The notes under the pieces: generated by a model | The model's database searches: none | What the model saw: the letters and a program-made list of their open reading frames with translations, nothing else | Told to the model about the DNA's origin: nothing | From: Fimenecus sp963590415 | GTDB taxonomy: Bacteria > Bacillota > Clostridia > Oscillospirales > Acutalibacteraceae | NCBI GenBank assembly: GCA_963590415.1 | Contig: CAVAPB010000013.1 | Span: 6,666 to 70,665 of the forward strand | Direction of reading: 5' to 3' | DNA: 64,000 bases | Position numbers and translations under genes: made by a program | In this document: positions 14,817 to 24,134 of the stretch, one piece after another | Layout: each line of letters begins with the position of its first letter | How positions within the stretch are numbered: position 1 is the first letter of the stretch

Positions 14817-17750
14817 ATGGCACACATAAAGGTAGTCAGAAGAAGTATGCGCCCCGAGGAATGGACAGAGCTTCGTTTCGGATGGCTTAAAAGATATATT
14901 GTCCGTGACAAGTACGAAATCGACACCTTGCAGATAAGAGACGCAAGGCAGGCGTCGGAGATGAACTACGAATATTATTCCGACGAATACAGACCGCTCA
15001 AAAGGGGAGATATGTATTTTACCCCCGACGGTACGGCGTTTATCAAGGGCGATGTTAAGGTGCCCGATTCGTTAAAGGGCAAGGAGCTTTGGCTCACGCT
15101 TAAAACGGCGGCGGAAATCATAATAAAGGTAAACGGTAAATATGTCGGCGGCGTTGACCCGAACAGGGACAGGGTGTTGCTTTCGGGATATGTTGACAGC
15201 GATGATTTGCATTTTGAAATGCAGGGCTATAACCGTTCAAAGCCCGATGATGAGAGAAATCCCGAATCGCTTTCCGTAAGGGGCTGCCGTCAGATTTTCG
15301 AGGGCGCATACCTTGCTACGGTTGACCGTGAGGTGCTTGACCTTGTCTATGACTTTGAGGTTCTTCTCGATATTGCAAGCAGCGACTATTTCAACGAGGA
15401 TTACAGAGCGTTCCTCAACCGTGAGCTCAACAACGCAATGAATTGCATAAACTTCGACAGTGAAGAGTATGTGACGGGCGTTAAGGAAGCAAAAGAGTAC
15501 ATAGAAAATGTAATTTATGCCAACACGGATTATAAGGGTAACGGCGATGTGGCACTTGTGGCTCATTCCCACCTTGACCTTGCGTATTATTGGAGAAGAA
15601 TACACGCTGTTCAGAAAAATCTGCGTACCGTGTTAATTCAGCTCCGCCTTATGGACAGGTATCCCGACTTCAAATACACTCATACACAGGCTTACACCTA
15701 CGAAACACTTGAAAAGTATTATCCCGAGGTGTTCTCAGAGCTTAAAGAAAAAATTAAGAACGGTCAGTTTGAACCTGTCGGCGGTATGTATGTCGAGCCC
15801 GACTGTAACATTCCGTCTGCGGAGAGTCTTATAAGACAGTGCCTTTATGGTCAGAAGTATTTCAGGGAGAAATTCGGCATTACCGTAAACAACTGTTGGC
15901 TTCCCGATGTGTTCGGCAACAGTTGGATTTTGCCGCAGATACTCAAAAAGAGCGGAATTGACTATTTCGTTTCCAACAAGATGTCAACATGGAACGACAC
16001 AAACAGATTCCCGCACAACAACTTTATATGGAAGGGCATTGACGCAAGCGAGGTGTATGCCTGCGTTCCGCCCACACATTTCATTACATGGAATATGCCC
16101 TCGCAGATACAGGAAAACTGGGAGGCTTATCAGGACAAGAACACGGGCGGACAGACAATGTCCATGTTCGGCTACGGCGACGGTGGCAGCGGCGTTACCG
16201 AGGAAATGATTGAAATGATGAAACGCTTTGATAAAATTTCCGCTATGCCGAAAACAGAGCATATTTCGGGTAAGGAATTCCTTGAAAAGAACTTCAAAAA
16301 CAACGATAAGCTTGAAAAGTGGGATGGCGAATTGTACCTTGAAATGCACAGAGGCACATTTACCACAAAATCCGTCCTCAAGCAGTATAACCGCAGACTT
16401 GAATACAAGCTTCGCGAAGCGGAGATAATATCAGTCCTGCGTGCGGCGACGGGAACCGAATATCCGTCAAAGCTCCTTGAAGAGTGCTACAAAAAGCTGC
16501 TTATAAATCAGTTCCATGATATTTTGCCTGGCAGCCATATCAATCCCGTATATAAGGACGCAATTGCCGATTATGAGTGGGTTGACAAACAGCTTGACGC
16601 GATCATCAAATCCGGCGAAAATTACTTTAACTCGCTGAACTTTGACAGAACCTCGCTTACCTTTATTAAGGACGAAAACGGCAGAAGCACCAGACACGGT
16701 AAAAAGGGATTTTGGGCTGTTCCGTCGCTTCCGGCACTGTCAAACGGGAAAATACTTGACGAAACAACCGATAATTCCGATTGGATAACTGTCGGTGACT
16801 GCGTTGAAACCTCGTATTACAGCATTAAATTCAATTCCGACGGAAGTATGTTAAGCCTTTATGACAAGGAAAATGAGAGGGAATGGGTAGACGGAGAGTT
16901 TAACAAGCTCAAGGTGTATGAGGATAATCCCGGCGTATACGACGCATGGGATATACTTCCGAATTATAAGGATAAGGAAATTATCCCCAAGGTAACTGAA
17001 AATTTTTCGCTCACTCATAAGGACAGCGAGTCGGCTGAGTTCACGGCAACGGTCGCAATAGGCGAGAGTGAATGGAAGAGAGTTATCCGCCTGTTCCGCC
17101 GTTCGAGGGGAATTGAGGTTGAAAATATCGTTGACTGGAAAGAGAGACACCGTCTTGTAAAGGTACAGTACGACTGCAAGGTTCTCACAAGAGAGGCTGT
17201 TTGCGACACAAGCGCAGGTTATATCAAGCGTGAAACCCATTCCAACACCTCGTGGCAGAAAGCACGCTTTGAGGTGTGTCATCACAAGTGGGTTGACCTT
17301 GCGGAACAGGGAGGCGGCGTAGCGCTTATAAATGAGGGCAAGTACGGCGTAGGTCTTTGCGAAAATTCAATGTCTTTAAGCCTTTTGAGAGGCACCGTGC
17401 GCCCCGATATAGAGAGCGATATGGGCAAGCACGATTTCTGTTATATGATTATGCCTCATTCAGGCTCGTTCGTTGACGCCGAGATAAACAATAAGGCGTT
17501 CGAATACAATATTCCGTTGACAAGGGCTGATGTCTCTTGCGCAAATACATTTTCGGGTCTGTTTTTACAGGCGATGAAGCGCTCCGAGGACGGAAAGCAT
17601 ATTGTCGTCAGACTTTCCGAGCAGGACGGTAAGAGGGGAACGCTCACATTCCCAAAGCCCGTAAAGGTTATGAATATGCTTGAGGATATCCTTTTCGAGA
17701 GCGATAAAATTGAGTATAAGCCATTTGAAATACTCACAATCGGTATATAA
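14817..17750 (+). CDS. GH38 alpha-mannosidase
   Basis: In this 977-residue protein the zinc-site motif AHSHLD places H250, H252 and D254, and the nucleophile D364 sits in CWLPDVFGNS. The order is an N-terminal beta region, the GH38 alpha/beta catalytic domain (to about residue 510), a three-helix bundle with NQFHDILPGSHI, and C-terminal beta domains. GH38 enzymes remove alpha-mannose residues from mannans or N-glycan-derived oligosaccharides. There is no signal peptide, so it is cytoplasmic and processes imported oligosaccharides. It is co-transcribed with the phosphohexomutase and the NifU-like gene, and a palindromic hairpin follows. Confidence 0.95.
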   Translation: MAHIKVVRRSMRPEEWTELRFGWLKRYIVRDKYEIDTLQIRDARQASEMNYEYYSDEYRPLKRGDMYFTPDGTAFIKGDVKVPDSLKGKELWLTLKTAAEIIIKVNGKYVGGVDPNRDRVLLSGYVDSDDLHFEMQGYNRSKPDDERNPESLSVRGCRQIFEGAYLATVDREVLDLVYDFEVLLDIASSDYFNEDYRAFLNRELNNAMNCINFDSEEYVTGVKEAKEYIENVIYANTDYKGNGDVALVAHSHLDLAYYWRRIHAVQKNLRTVLIQLRLMDRYPDFKYTHTQAYTYETLEKYYPEVFSELKEKIKNGQFEPVGGMYVEPDCNIPSAESLIRQCLYGQKYFREKFGITVNNCWLPDVFGNSWILPQILKKSGIDYFVSNKMSTWNDTNRFPHNNFIWKGIDASEVYACVPPTHFITWNMPSQIQENWEAYQDKNTGGQTMSMFGYGDGGSGVTEEMIEMMKRFDKISAMPKTEHISGKEFLEKNFKNNDKLEKWDGELYLEMHRGTFTTKSVLKQYNRRLEYKLREAEIISVLRAATGTEYPSKLLEECYKKLLINQFHDILPGSHINPVYKDAIADYEWVDKQLDAIIKSGENYFNSLNFDRTSLTFIKDENGRSTRHGKKGFWAVPSLPALSNGKILDETTDNSDWITVGDCVETSYYSIKFNSDGSMLSLYDKENEREWVDGEFNKLKVYEDNPGVYDAWDILPNYKDKEIIPKVTENFSLTHKDSESAEFTATVAIGESEWKRVIRLFRRSRGIEVENIVDWKERHRLVKVQYDCKVLTREAVCDTSAGYIKRETHSNTSWQKARFEVCHHKWVDLAEQGGGVALINEGKYGVGLCENSMSLSLLRGTVRPDIESDMGKHDFCYMIMPHSGSFVDAEINNKAFEYNIPLTRADVSCANTFSGLFLQAMKRSEDGKHIVVRLSEQDGKRGTLTFPKPVKVMNMLEDILFESDKIEYKPFEILTIGI

Positions 17751-17754
17751 TTGC

Positions 17755-17782
17755 TTAGGCGGTCAAAATTTTGACCGCCTAA
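17755..17782. terminator. Palindromic terminator after GH38
   Basis: A perfect 28-bp palindrome with half TTAGGCGGTCAAAA, followed by AAAACCGTTTATTTG. The T-tract is poor, so termination may be partial. Confidence 0.6.
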
Positions 17783-17808
17783 AACCGTTTATTTGTGATA
17801 TTTTACAC

Positions 17809-17837
17809 TTGAAAAATAATGTCGAATATAGTAATAT
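17809..17837 (+). promoter_or_regulatory. Probable promoter of xpt
   Basis: TTGAAA (17809-17814), 17-bp spacer, TAATAT (17832-17837). The leader to the ATG is only about 35 nt, too short for a purine riboswitch. Confidence 0.45.
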
Positions 17838-17877
17838 ACTAATATATTATTTTTTGACGCTTTGGGAGCAGGGGAAA

Positions 17878-18459
17878 ATGGAGTTACTTGAGCAGAGAAT
17901 TATGAAAGACGGGGTTGTCAAAAAAGGCAATGTCCTCAAGGTTGACAGCTTTCTTAATCATCAGATAGATATTAAGCTTTATTCGGAAATAGGTGCGGAA
18001 TTCGCCAGACTTTACAAAGATTGCGACGTTACAAAAATCCTTACCATAGAGGCCTCGGGCATCGGTATAGCGTGTGTAACTGCGCAATCTTTTAATAATG
18101 TACCAGTTGTTTTTGCCAAGAAAAACAAGACAAGTAATCTGTCGGACGATGTTTATTCAAGCAAGGTCGTTTCTTTTACACACGGCAGGGAGTATGAAAT
18201 TGTTGTTTCCAAAAATTATATAAACCCGGAGGACAGACTCCTCATAATCGACGACTTCCTTGCTAACGGTAAGGCTCTTGACGGACTTATCAAGATAATT
18301 AAGCAGGCGGGTGCAAGTGTTGTAGGAGCGGGAATTGTAATAGAAAAGGGATTTCAGCCCGGCGGCGAAAACCTCAGAAAACAGGGCGTGCGGGTCGAAT
18401 CACTCGCCATTGTAGAGTCAATGAACGATGAAACGGGAGAAATCGTGTTCAGACATTGA
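17878..18459 (+). CDS. xpt: Xanthine phosphoribosyltransferase
   Basis: This 193-residue protein is recognisable from its start MELLEQRIMKDGVV and the PRPP-binding motif LLIIDDFLANGKAL at about residues 122-135. It converts xanthine plus PRPP to XMP in purine salvage. ATG 17878 follows GGAGCAGGGG; the longer frame would overlap the mannosidase. The BMP lipoprotein and ABC transporter genes follow, so import and salvage are linked. Unlike many Firmicutes xpt genes, no guanine riboswitch is present in the 127-bp upstream gap. Confidence 0.95.
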   Translation: MELLEQRIMKDGVVKKGNVLKVDSFLNHQIDIKLYSEIGAEFARLYKDCDVTKILTIEASGIGIACVTAQSFNNVPVVFAKKNKTSNLSDDVYSSKVVSFTHGREYEIVVSKNYINPEDRLLIIDDFLANGKALDGLIKIIKQAGASVVGAGIVIEKGFQPGGENLRKQGVRVESLAIVESMNDETGEIVFRH

Positions 18460-18510
18460 TTATATTAATAAACGGGGAAGCCCGTTAAAATATTTTTTGG
18501 AGGTCAAAAA

Positions 18511-19725
18511 ATGAAAAAGTTCACCAAAATTTTGGCGCTTGCTCTCGTTGCTGTAATGATTTTCTCATTTGCGGCTTGCAGCGGCACCAAGGATGGCACA
18601 AAGACAAGCGATGTTAAGATCGGTCTTATCTGTCTCCATGATGAAAACTCGACTTACGACGCAAACTTCATCAACGCTCTCAAGGATGTTCAGAATGAAC
18701 TCGGTCTTACTGACGAGCAGGTTCTTATCAAAACAAACATTCCTGAGTCGGATGCTTGCTACACTGCTGCTTCCGAGCTTGTTGAGGCTGGCTGCACAGC
18801 AATCTTTGCCGATTCCTTCGGTCATGAGACATATATGCTCCAGGCTGCTAAGGAATTCACCGATGTTCAGTTCTATCATGCAACCGGTACAATGGCTCAT
18901 ACAGAAAAGCTTGCTAACTTCCACAATGCTTTCGCAAGCATTTATGAGGGCCGTTATCTCGCAGGTGTTGCTGCTGGTTTGAAGCTCAACGAAATGATTT
19001 CTTCCGGTAAAATCACCGCTGATCAGGCAGTTATCGGCTATGTAGGCGCTTTCCCGTATGCAGAAGTTAAATCAGGCTACACATCGTTCTATCTCGGCGC
19101 GCGTTCTGTTTGCCCGAGCGCAACGATGAAGGTTACATATACAAACTCTTGGTTTGATATTGCTCTTGAGCGTGAAGCTGCTCTCAAGCTTATCAACGAC
19201 GGATGCGTTCTTATTTCTCAGCATGCTGACTCTGAGGGCGCTCCCAAGGCTTGTGAAGAAAAGGGCGTTCCGAACGTTGCTTACAATGTAAACACCATTT
19301 CCATGGGACCGAACACAGCTCTTATCTCTTCAAAGATTTATTGGGCTCCGTACTTCAAGATGATGTATGAAGCAGCGGTAAACGGCACAGCTGTTCCCGC
19401 CGATTACACGGGCTCTCTCAAGGATGGTATGGTTCAGCTTACCGAACTCAATACAGCAGTTGCTGCTGAGGGCACACAGGCTAAGCTTGACGAGGTTAAG
19501 GCTGAGCTTGAAGCAGGTACGCTCAAGGTATTTGATACCTCGAAATTCACTGTTAAGGGCGCTACGCTCACAACATACATGGCAGATGTTGATACCGATG
19601 CCGACTACACTCCCGATACGGAGGCTGTTGCAGACGGTTACTTCCATGAGTCCGAATACCGTTCGGCTCCTTACTTTGACATTATCATCGACGGTGTTAC
19701 CGAAGATACTGCGTCAATCAAATAA
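18511..19725 (+). CDS. BMP/PnrA-family nucleoside-binding lipoprotein
   Basis: This 404-residue protein has a lipoprotein signal MKKFTKILALALVAVMIF with lipobox FAAC (Cys23), then a periplasmic-binding fold of the Bmp family: KIGLICLHDENSTYDANFINAL, FADSFGHETYML, GYVGAFPYAEV, and SQHADSEGAP in the ligand cleft. PnrA/BmpA-type proteins capture purine nucleosides for a two-permease ABC importer, which follows. The ribosome site TTGGAGG is strong. The gene uses many GCT and CTC codons and has a terminator-like hairpin after it, both expected for a binding protein made in excess over its transporter. Confidence 0.92.
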   Translation: MKKFTKILALALVAVMIFSFAACSGTKDGTKTSDVKIGLICLHDENSTYDANFINALKDVQNELGLTDEQVLIKTNIPESDACYTAASELVEAGCTAIFADSFGHETYMLQAAKEFTDVQFYHATGTMAHTEKLANFHNAFASIYEGRYLAGVAAGLKLNEMISSGKITADQAVIGYVGAFPYAEVKSGYTSFYLGARSVCPSATMKVTYTNSWFDIALEREAALKLINDGCVLISQHADSEGAPKACEEKGVPNVAYNVNTISMGPNTALISSKIYWAPYFKMMYEAAVNGTAVPADYTGSLKDGMVQLTELNTAVAAEGTQAKLDEVKAELEAGTLKVFDTSKFTVKGATLTTYMADVDTDADYTPDTEAVADGYFHESEYRSAPYFDIIIDGVTEDTASIK

Positions 19726-19737
19726 TTAAACAATTTT

Positions 19738-19761
19738 CGGGCGGAGTTTGCGCTCCGCCCG
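19738..19761 (+). terminator. Strong intercistronic hairpin
   Basis: CGGGCGGAG / CTCCGCCCG with a 6-nt loop directly after the binding-protein gene. It lacks a T-run, so it more likely stabilises the 3' end of the lipoprotein mRNA. Confidence 0.5.
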
Positions 19762-19801
19762 AACTCGTTTGTAAAAAACAGCTTAATTTTGAGAAGAGTA
19801 C

Positions 19802-19825
19802 AGCCGCAGATACTACGGCTTTTTT
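19802..19825 (+). terminator. Partial terminator before the ABC ATPase
   Basis: AGCCG / CGGCT with a 9-nt loop, then six T. The short stem suggests leaky termination, giving less ATPase/permease than binding protein. Confidence 0.6.
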
Positions 19826-19858
19826 GTTTTCAGAATTAAGAAAGAAAGGAAAAAGTCA

Positions 19859-21394
19859 ATGAGCAAAGTTGCTTTGGAATTAAAAGGCATTACAAAAAGA
19901 TTCGGAACCATTGTTGCCAATCACAATGTCAGCCTGAGCGCGTATCAGGGAGAAATTCTTTCGTTGCTCGGGGAAAACGGAAGCGGCAAAACCACGCTTA
20001 TGAATATGCTCTCGGGAATTTATTATCCGGACGAGGGTCAGATTTTTATAAACGGTGAGGAAACTGTCATCAGCTCTCCGAGAGACGCTTATGAGTGTAA
20101 AATAGGTATGATACATCAGCATTTTAAGCTTGTAGATGTGTTTACCGCGGCTGAAAATATTGTCCTCGGACTTAAAGAAAAGGGCGGCTACAATATTAAA
20201 AAAGCTACGGAAAAGGTCTCAAAAATTGCCGAAAAGTACGGCTTTGATATTGATCCGAATAAAAAAATACACGAAATGTCCGTTTCCGAGAAGCAGACGG
20301 TTGAAATTATCAAGGTTCTTTACAGGGGTGCGGATATTCTGATCCTTGACGAGCCGACGGCTGTTTTAACCCCTCAGGAGACAACAAAGCTGTTTTCGGT
20401 TTTGCGTAATATGAAAGCCGACGGAAAAACAATAATTATCATAACTCATAAGCTTCATGAGGTTTTGGCTTTGTCGGACAGAGTTTCGGTATTGAGAAAG
20501 GGCGAGTATATCGGCACGGTAATCACTTCCGAAACAAATGAGAGCGAGCTTACCGAAATGATGGTCGGTAAAAAAATAACTCTCAACATTAACAGAACCG
20601 AGCCTAAGGAGCCTAAGGACAGAATAGTAGTTAAAAATTTGAATTGCGTCAACCGTGAGGGCGTTAAGGTGCTTGACGAGGTTTCGTTTACCGCCCGTTC
20701 CGGTGAAATTCTCGGCATTGCAGGTATTGCAGGCTCGGGTCAGCGCGAGCTGCTCGAGGCGATTGCCGGACTTCAGCATATAGAGCAGGGCGAAATCCTT
20801 TACAATGTTCCGAATTCCGATACGGTTGAAAATCTGCGGGACAAAACTCCGCTTCAGATTCGTTCCCTCGGTGTACGCCTTTCGTTTGTACCCGAGGACA
20901 GACTCGGTATGGGCCTTGTCGGCAATATGGATATTGTTGACAATATGCTTTTGAGAAGCTATAAAAAAGGCAAATCTCTTTTCCTGCAGAGGAAAGAACC
21001 TCAAAATCTCGCGGATGAGATTATAGAACAGCTTGAGGTTGTAACTCCGAGCGCAAACACACCGGTCAGAAGACTTTCCGGCGGTAATGTGCAAAAGGTT
21101 CTTGTCGGTCGTGAAATTGCGGCTGCACCCACTGTTTTGATGGCGGCATATCCCGTAAGAGGACTTGATATAAATTCTTCTTATATGATTTATAATCTCT
21201 TGAACCAGCAAAAGGAAAGAGGCGTTGCAGTCATTTTTGTCGGAGAGGATCTTGATGTTCTCATTGAGCTTTGCGACAGAATACTTGTAATCGGTTCTGG
21301 TAAAATTATGGGAACCCTTGACGGCAGAACTGCAAAGAAGGAAGAAATCGGTTATCTTATGACTAAAACGAGCGGAGGTGCAAACAATGAGTAA
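19859..21394 (+). CDS. Nucleoside ABC importer, double ATPase subunit
   Basis: This 511-residue protein carries two ABC domains. The first has Walker A GENGSGKTT, a degenerate signature MSVSEKQ and Walker B LILDEPTA. The second has GIAGSGQRE in place of a true Walker A, signature LSGGNVQK, and LMAAYPVRGLD where most ATPases have DE; such a non-canonical second site is usual in this CUT2/nucleoside group. It energises uptake through the two permeases that follow. The ribosome site is AAAGGAAAAA, and the end overlaps the first permease gene by 8 bp. Confidence 0.93.
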   Translation: MSKVALELKGITKRFGTIVANHNVSLSAYQGEILSLLGENGSGKTTLMNMLSGIYYPDEGQIFINGEETVISSPRDAYECKIGMIHQHFKLVDVFTAAENIVLGLKEKGGYNIKKATEKVSKIAEKYGFDIDPNKKIHEMSVSEKQTVEIIKVLYRGADILILDEPTAVLTPQETTKLFSVLRNMKADGKTIIIITHKLHEVLALSDRVSVLRKGEYIGTVITSETNESELTEMMVGKKITLNINRTEPKEPKDRIVVKNLNCVNREGVKVLDEVSFTARSGEILGIAGIAGSGQRELLEAIAGLQHIEQGEILYNVPNSDTVENLRDKTPLQIRSLGVRLSFVPEDRLGMGLVGNMDIVDNMLLRSYKKGKSLFLQRKEPQNLADEIIEQLEVVTPSANTPVRRLSGGNVQKVLVGREIAAAPTVLMAAYPVRGLDINSSYMIYNLLNQQKERGVAVIFVGEDLDVLIELCDRILVIGSGKIMGTLDGRTAKKEEIGYLMTKTSGGANNE

Positions 21395-22493
21395 ATCCTC
21401 AAAACGCAATCAGGAGCCTTTAATTCACATAACCAAAAGAAGCCATATGCCGGAGGGTAAGGCTTGGGGAATCCGTATTTTGGCAATTGTAATTTCGTTG
21501 CTCGTTTCTTCTCTGGTTATTATTCTTCTGACGCATTACAACCCGGTTCAGGTGTTCAAGGCGATGGTAACCGGTAACTTCGGCTCAATGACAAAGATAA
21601 AGTCTCTTTTCCAAAATCTTGCAATGCTTCTCTGCATTTCACTTGCGGTTACACCGGCGTTTAAAATGAAATTCTGGAACCTCGGAGCCGAGGGACAGGT
21701 GCTTGTCGGCGGACTTGCTTCGGCGGCGTGTATGTTTTATATAAAGGATTCCATACCGAATGCATTGCTTATATTTATAATGCTTGCCGCAAGCGTGGCA
21801 GCAGGCATTGTTTGGGGAGTTATCCCGGCGATTTTCAAGGCAAAATGGAACGCCAACGAAACTCTGTTCACCCTTATGATGAACTATGTTGCAATCCAGC
21901 TTGTATCGTTTTGTATTATGTATTGGGTTCCGAGCGGCTCGGCGGTTATGGGCGTTATCAATATGAGCTCACAGGCAGGTTGGTTACCTAATCTGTTCGG
22001 TCAGAAATACCTCATAAATATACTCACAGTTGCCGTGCTTACCGTATTTTTATATGTTTATCTTAAATACAGCAAGCAGGGATATGAAATAACCGTTGTC
22101 GGTGAAAGCGAGAATACTGCGAGATATATCGGTATTGATGTTAAAAAGGTTATTATCCGTACAATGGTACTTTCCGGTGCAATGTGCGGTCTTGCAGGAT
22201 TTTTACTCGTTTCCGGCACAAACCACACCATTACCAAGAATACGGCAGGCGGTATGGGCTTTACTGCCGTTATGGTATCGTGGCTGGCAAAGTTTAATCC
22301 CGCAATTATGGTTCTTACATCGTTCCTTATTGTATTCCTTCAAAAGGGAGCGGGCGAAATTGCCACCGTGTGCCGTTTGAACGAAAGCATTTCCGATATA
22401 TTGACGGGCATAATAATTTTCTTCATTATCGGCAGCGAGTTCTTTATAAACTACAAAATCAATTTCAGATCAAAGCACAAGGAGGTTAAATAA
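21387..22493 (+). CDS. Nucleoside ABC importer permease 1
   Basis: This 368-residue membrane protein has about nine or ten helices of the BPD_transp_2 family. TPAFKMKFWNLGAEGQVLVG is the diagnostic conserved cytoplasmic/membrane motif, and NANETLFTLMMNYVA is the coupling region. It forms the translocation pore with permease 2. ATG 21387 is preceded by GGAGG and overlaps the ATPase stop; the upstream GTG at 21378 overlaps the ribosome site and is unlikely. The stop overlaps the start of the next gene. Confidence 0.92.
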   Translation: MSKSSKRNQEPLIHITKRSHMPEGKAWGIRILAIVISLLVSSLVIILLTHYNPVQVFKAMVTGNFGSMTKIKSLFQNLAMLLCISLAVTPAFKMKFWNLGAEGQVLVGGLASAACMFYIKDSIPNALLIFIMLAASVAAGIVWGVIPAIFKAKWNANETLFTLMMNYVAIQLVSFCIMYWVPSGSAVMGVINMSSQAGWLPNLFGQKYLINILTVAVLTVFLYVYLKYSKQGYEITVVGESENTARYIGIDVKKVIIRTMVLSGAMCGLAGFLLVSGTNHTITKNTAGGMGFTAVMVSWLAKFNPAIMVLTSFLIVFLQKGAGEIATVCRLNESISDILTGIIIFFIIGSEFFINYKINFRSKHKEVK

Positions 22494-23476
22494 TGCTTAC
22501 AACTATTTTGACTTTTATCAGTGCGGCGATTATCCAGAGCATACCTCTTCTTTACGGCTCGGTAGGCGAAATTATTACCGAAAAAAGCGGCAACTTAAAC
22601 CTCGGTATTCCGGGTATAATGTATATGGGCGGTATTTCCGGCATTATCGGCGGATATATTTATGAACATTCCGCAGAGAATCCGAATTCATTCCTTTTGG
22701 TGATTATTCCGTTGCTGTCTTCGCTTTTGGGCTCGGTTCTGCTTTCACTTGTTTACAGCTTCCTTACCATTACGCTTCGGGCAAACCAAAATGTTACGGG
22801 ACTTGCTCTTACGACCTTCGGTGTCGGCATCGGCAACTTTTTCGGCGGCTCTCTTTTAAGCCTTTTCGGGGAAACCGGATCGATTTCTCTTATTAAAACC
22901 GGACTTTGTTATAAGGCTTCTCTTCCGTTTGCAAGCAAGCTCGGACTTTTCGGTGAGACATTTCTTTCATTCGGATTTTTGGCTTATCTTGCGATTATAA
23001 TCGCATTGGTGGCTTCGTTTGTTCTTAACAGAACGAGAGTGGGACTTAATCTCAGAGCGGTCGGTGAAAACCCCGCAACTGCGGATGCGGCAGGCATCAG
23101 CGTTACAAAGTATAAGTATCTTGCGACCTGTATAGGCGGTGCTATTGCAGGCTTGGGCGGTCTTTACTTCGTAATGGACTATACAAGCGGAGCGTGGACA
23201 AATAACGGCTTCGGAGACAGAGGCTGGCTTGCAGTCGCAATAGTTATTTTCGCAATTTGGAAGCCGAAATCTGCAATTCTCAGCTCCTTCCTTTTCGGCG
23301 GACTTTATATTATTTGCGTATATATTCCCGGACTTTCGTCTGCGGCAAAGGAGCTTATTAAGATGTTGCCTTATCTTGTTACGATAATCGTTCTCATCCT
23401 TATAAGCATCCGTCAGAAGAAAGAAAATCAGCCTCCGCAGAGCCTCGGACTTTCGTATTTCCGAGAGGAAAGATAA
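22493..23476 (+). CDS. Nucleoside ABC importer permease 2
   Basis: This 327-residue second BPD_transp_2 permease contains PLLYGSVGEIITEKSGNLNL near the N-terminus, the conserved LRANQNVTGLALTTFG motif, and NLRAVGENPATADAAGISV at about residues 185-203, the loop that contacts the ATPase. It has about eight helices. It starts at the last base of the preceding stop (TAATG) after AAGGAGG. It completes a binding protein-ATPase-permease-permease set, and together with xpt makes a purine salvage operon. A terminator follows. Confidence 0.92.
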   Translation: MLTTILTFISAAIIQSIPLLYGSVGEIITEKSGNLNLGIPGIMYMGGISGIIGGYIYEHSAENPNSFLLVIIPLLSSLLGSVLLSLVYSFLTITLRANQNVTGLALTTFGVGIGNFFGGSLLSLFGETGSISLIKTGLCYKASLPFASKLGLFGETFLSFGFLAYLAIIIALVASFVLNRTRVGLNLRAVGENPATADAAGISVTKYKYLATCIGGAIAGLGGLYFVMDYTSGAWTNNGFGDRGWLAVAIVIFAIWKPKSAILSSFLFGGLYIICVYIPGLSSAAKELIKMLPYLVTIIVLILISIRQKKENQPPQSLGLSYFREER

Positions 23477-23492
23477 TTTTACATTTAAGATT

Positions 23493-23520
23493 AAAGCATC
23501 AGCTCAGCTGATGCTTTTTT
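23493..23520 (+). terminator. Rho-independent terminator of the nucleoside importer operon
   Basis: GCATCAG / CTGATGC with a 5-nt loop, followed by six T. Confidence 0.85.
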
Positions 23521-23574
23521 GTATATTTTTCGCTCTTTTATTTATAATAAATACGAAGGGAAGGGAGGAGAAAA

Positions 23575-24030
23575 ATGACTCATTACGAGCTTTTGGGGAA
23601 AATTCTCAAAGATGTGCGGGAGGATATGTCCGACGATGAAATGACCGAGCTTTTGCTTGAAAGCAAAATATCGCTTTCCGACGATAAAAAAATCACCTTC
23701 GGTCAGAAGGCTTCCGACAAGCTGGCGGAGTTTGCGGGAAGCTGGTTTTTTATAATAGCGTTTACGGCTTTTTTGATTATATGGATTTTAGCTAATGTGT
23801 ATTTTCTCAAAAATCCCTTTGACCCGTATCCGTTTATAATGCTTAACCTTGTTTTGTCGTGTGTTGCGGCAATTCAGGCGCCTCTTATTATGATGAGCCA
23901 AAAACGGCAGGAGCAAAAAGACAGAAACAGGGCGGAAAATGATTTCAAAGTCAATTTGAAATGCGAAATTATACTTGAAAATATGCACAGAAAATTAGAT
24001 GAGCTGCTTGAATACCAAAGAAATGGGTAA
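23575..24030 (+). CDS. DUF1003 family membrane protein
   Basis: This 151-residue protein has an N-terminal acidic helix region, then KASDKLAEFAGSWFFIIAF, two transmembrane helices separated by NPFDPYPFIMLNLVLS, and the charged tail QKRQEQKDRNRAENDF. This is the DUF1003 pattern; the function is unknown. RBS GGGAGGAG precedes ATG. It is a single gene between terminators. Confidence 0.85.
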   Translation: MTHYELLGKILKDVREDMSDDEMTELLLESKISLSDDKKITFGQKASDKLAEFAGSWFFIIAFTAFLIIWILANVYFLKNPFDPYPFIMLNLVLSCVAAIQAPLIMMSQKRQEQKDRNRAENDFKVNLKCEIILENMHRKLDELLEYQRNG

Positions 24031-24090
24031 AATTTGTCAAAGATAATAAAAATTTGCCGATTTGAGTTAAATTATCGTGCTAATGTCGAA

Positions 24091-24118
24091 TTGAAAAAAT
24101 CGGGATAAATGATAAAAT
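24091..24118 (+). promoter_or_regulatory. Sigma-A-like promoter of the Cof-type HAD gene
   Basis: TTGAAA (24091-24096), 16-bp spacer, TAAAAT (24113-24118), 17 bp before the ATG. Confidence 0.5.
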
Positions 24119-24134
24119 ATAGAACGGTGATTAA

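Noticed and set aside
17751..17877. Guanine/xanthine riboswitch before xpt
   Set aside because: None of the conserved purine-aptamer joining segments is visible and the leader after the likely start is only about 35 nt.
20700..21200. Defective second ATP site in the nucleoside importer ATPase
   Set aside because: A degenerate second Walker A/B is common in double-ABC subunits of this transporter group, so it is not evidence of a pseudogene.
20366..21409. A 347-codon open frame on the minus strand
   Set aside because: It is fully inside the well-supported ABC ATPase gene, has no ribosome site and no recognisable motif; it is a shadow caused by codon composition.
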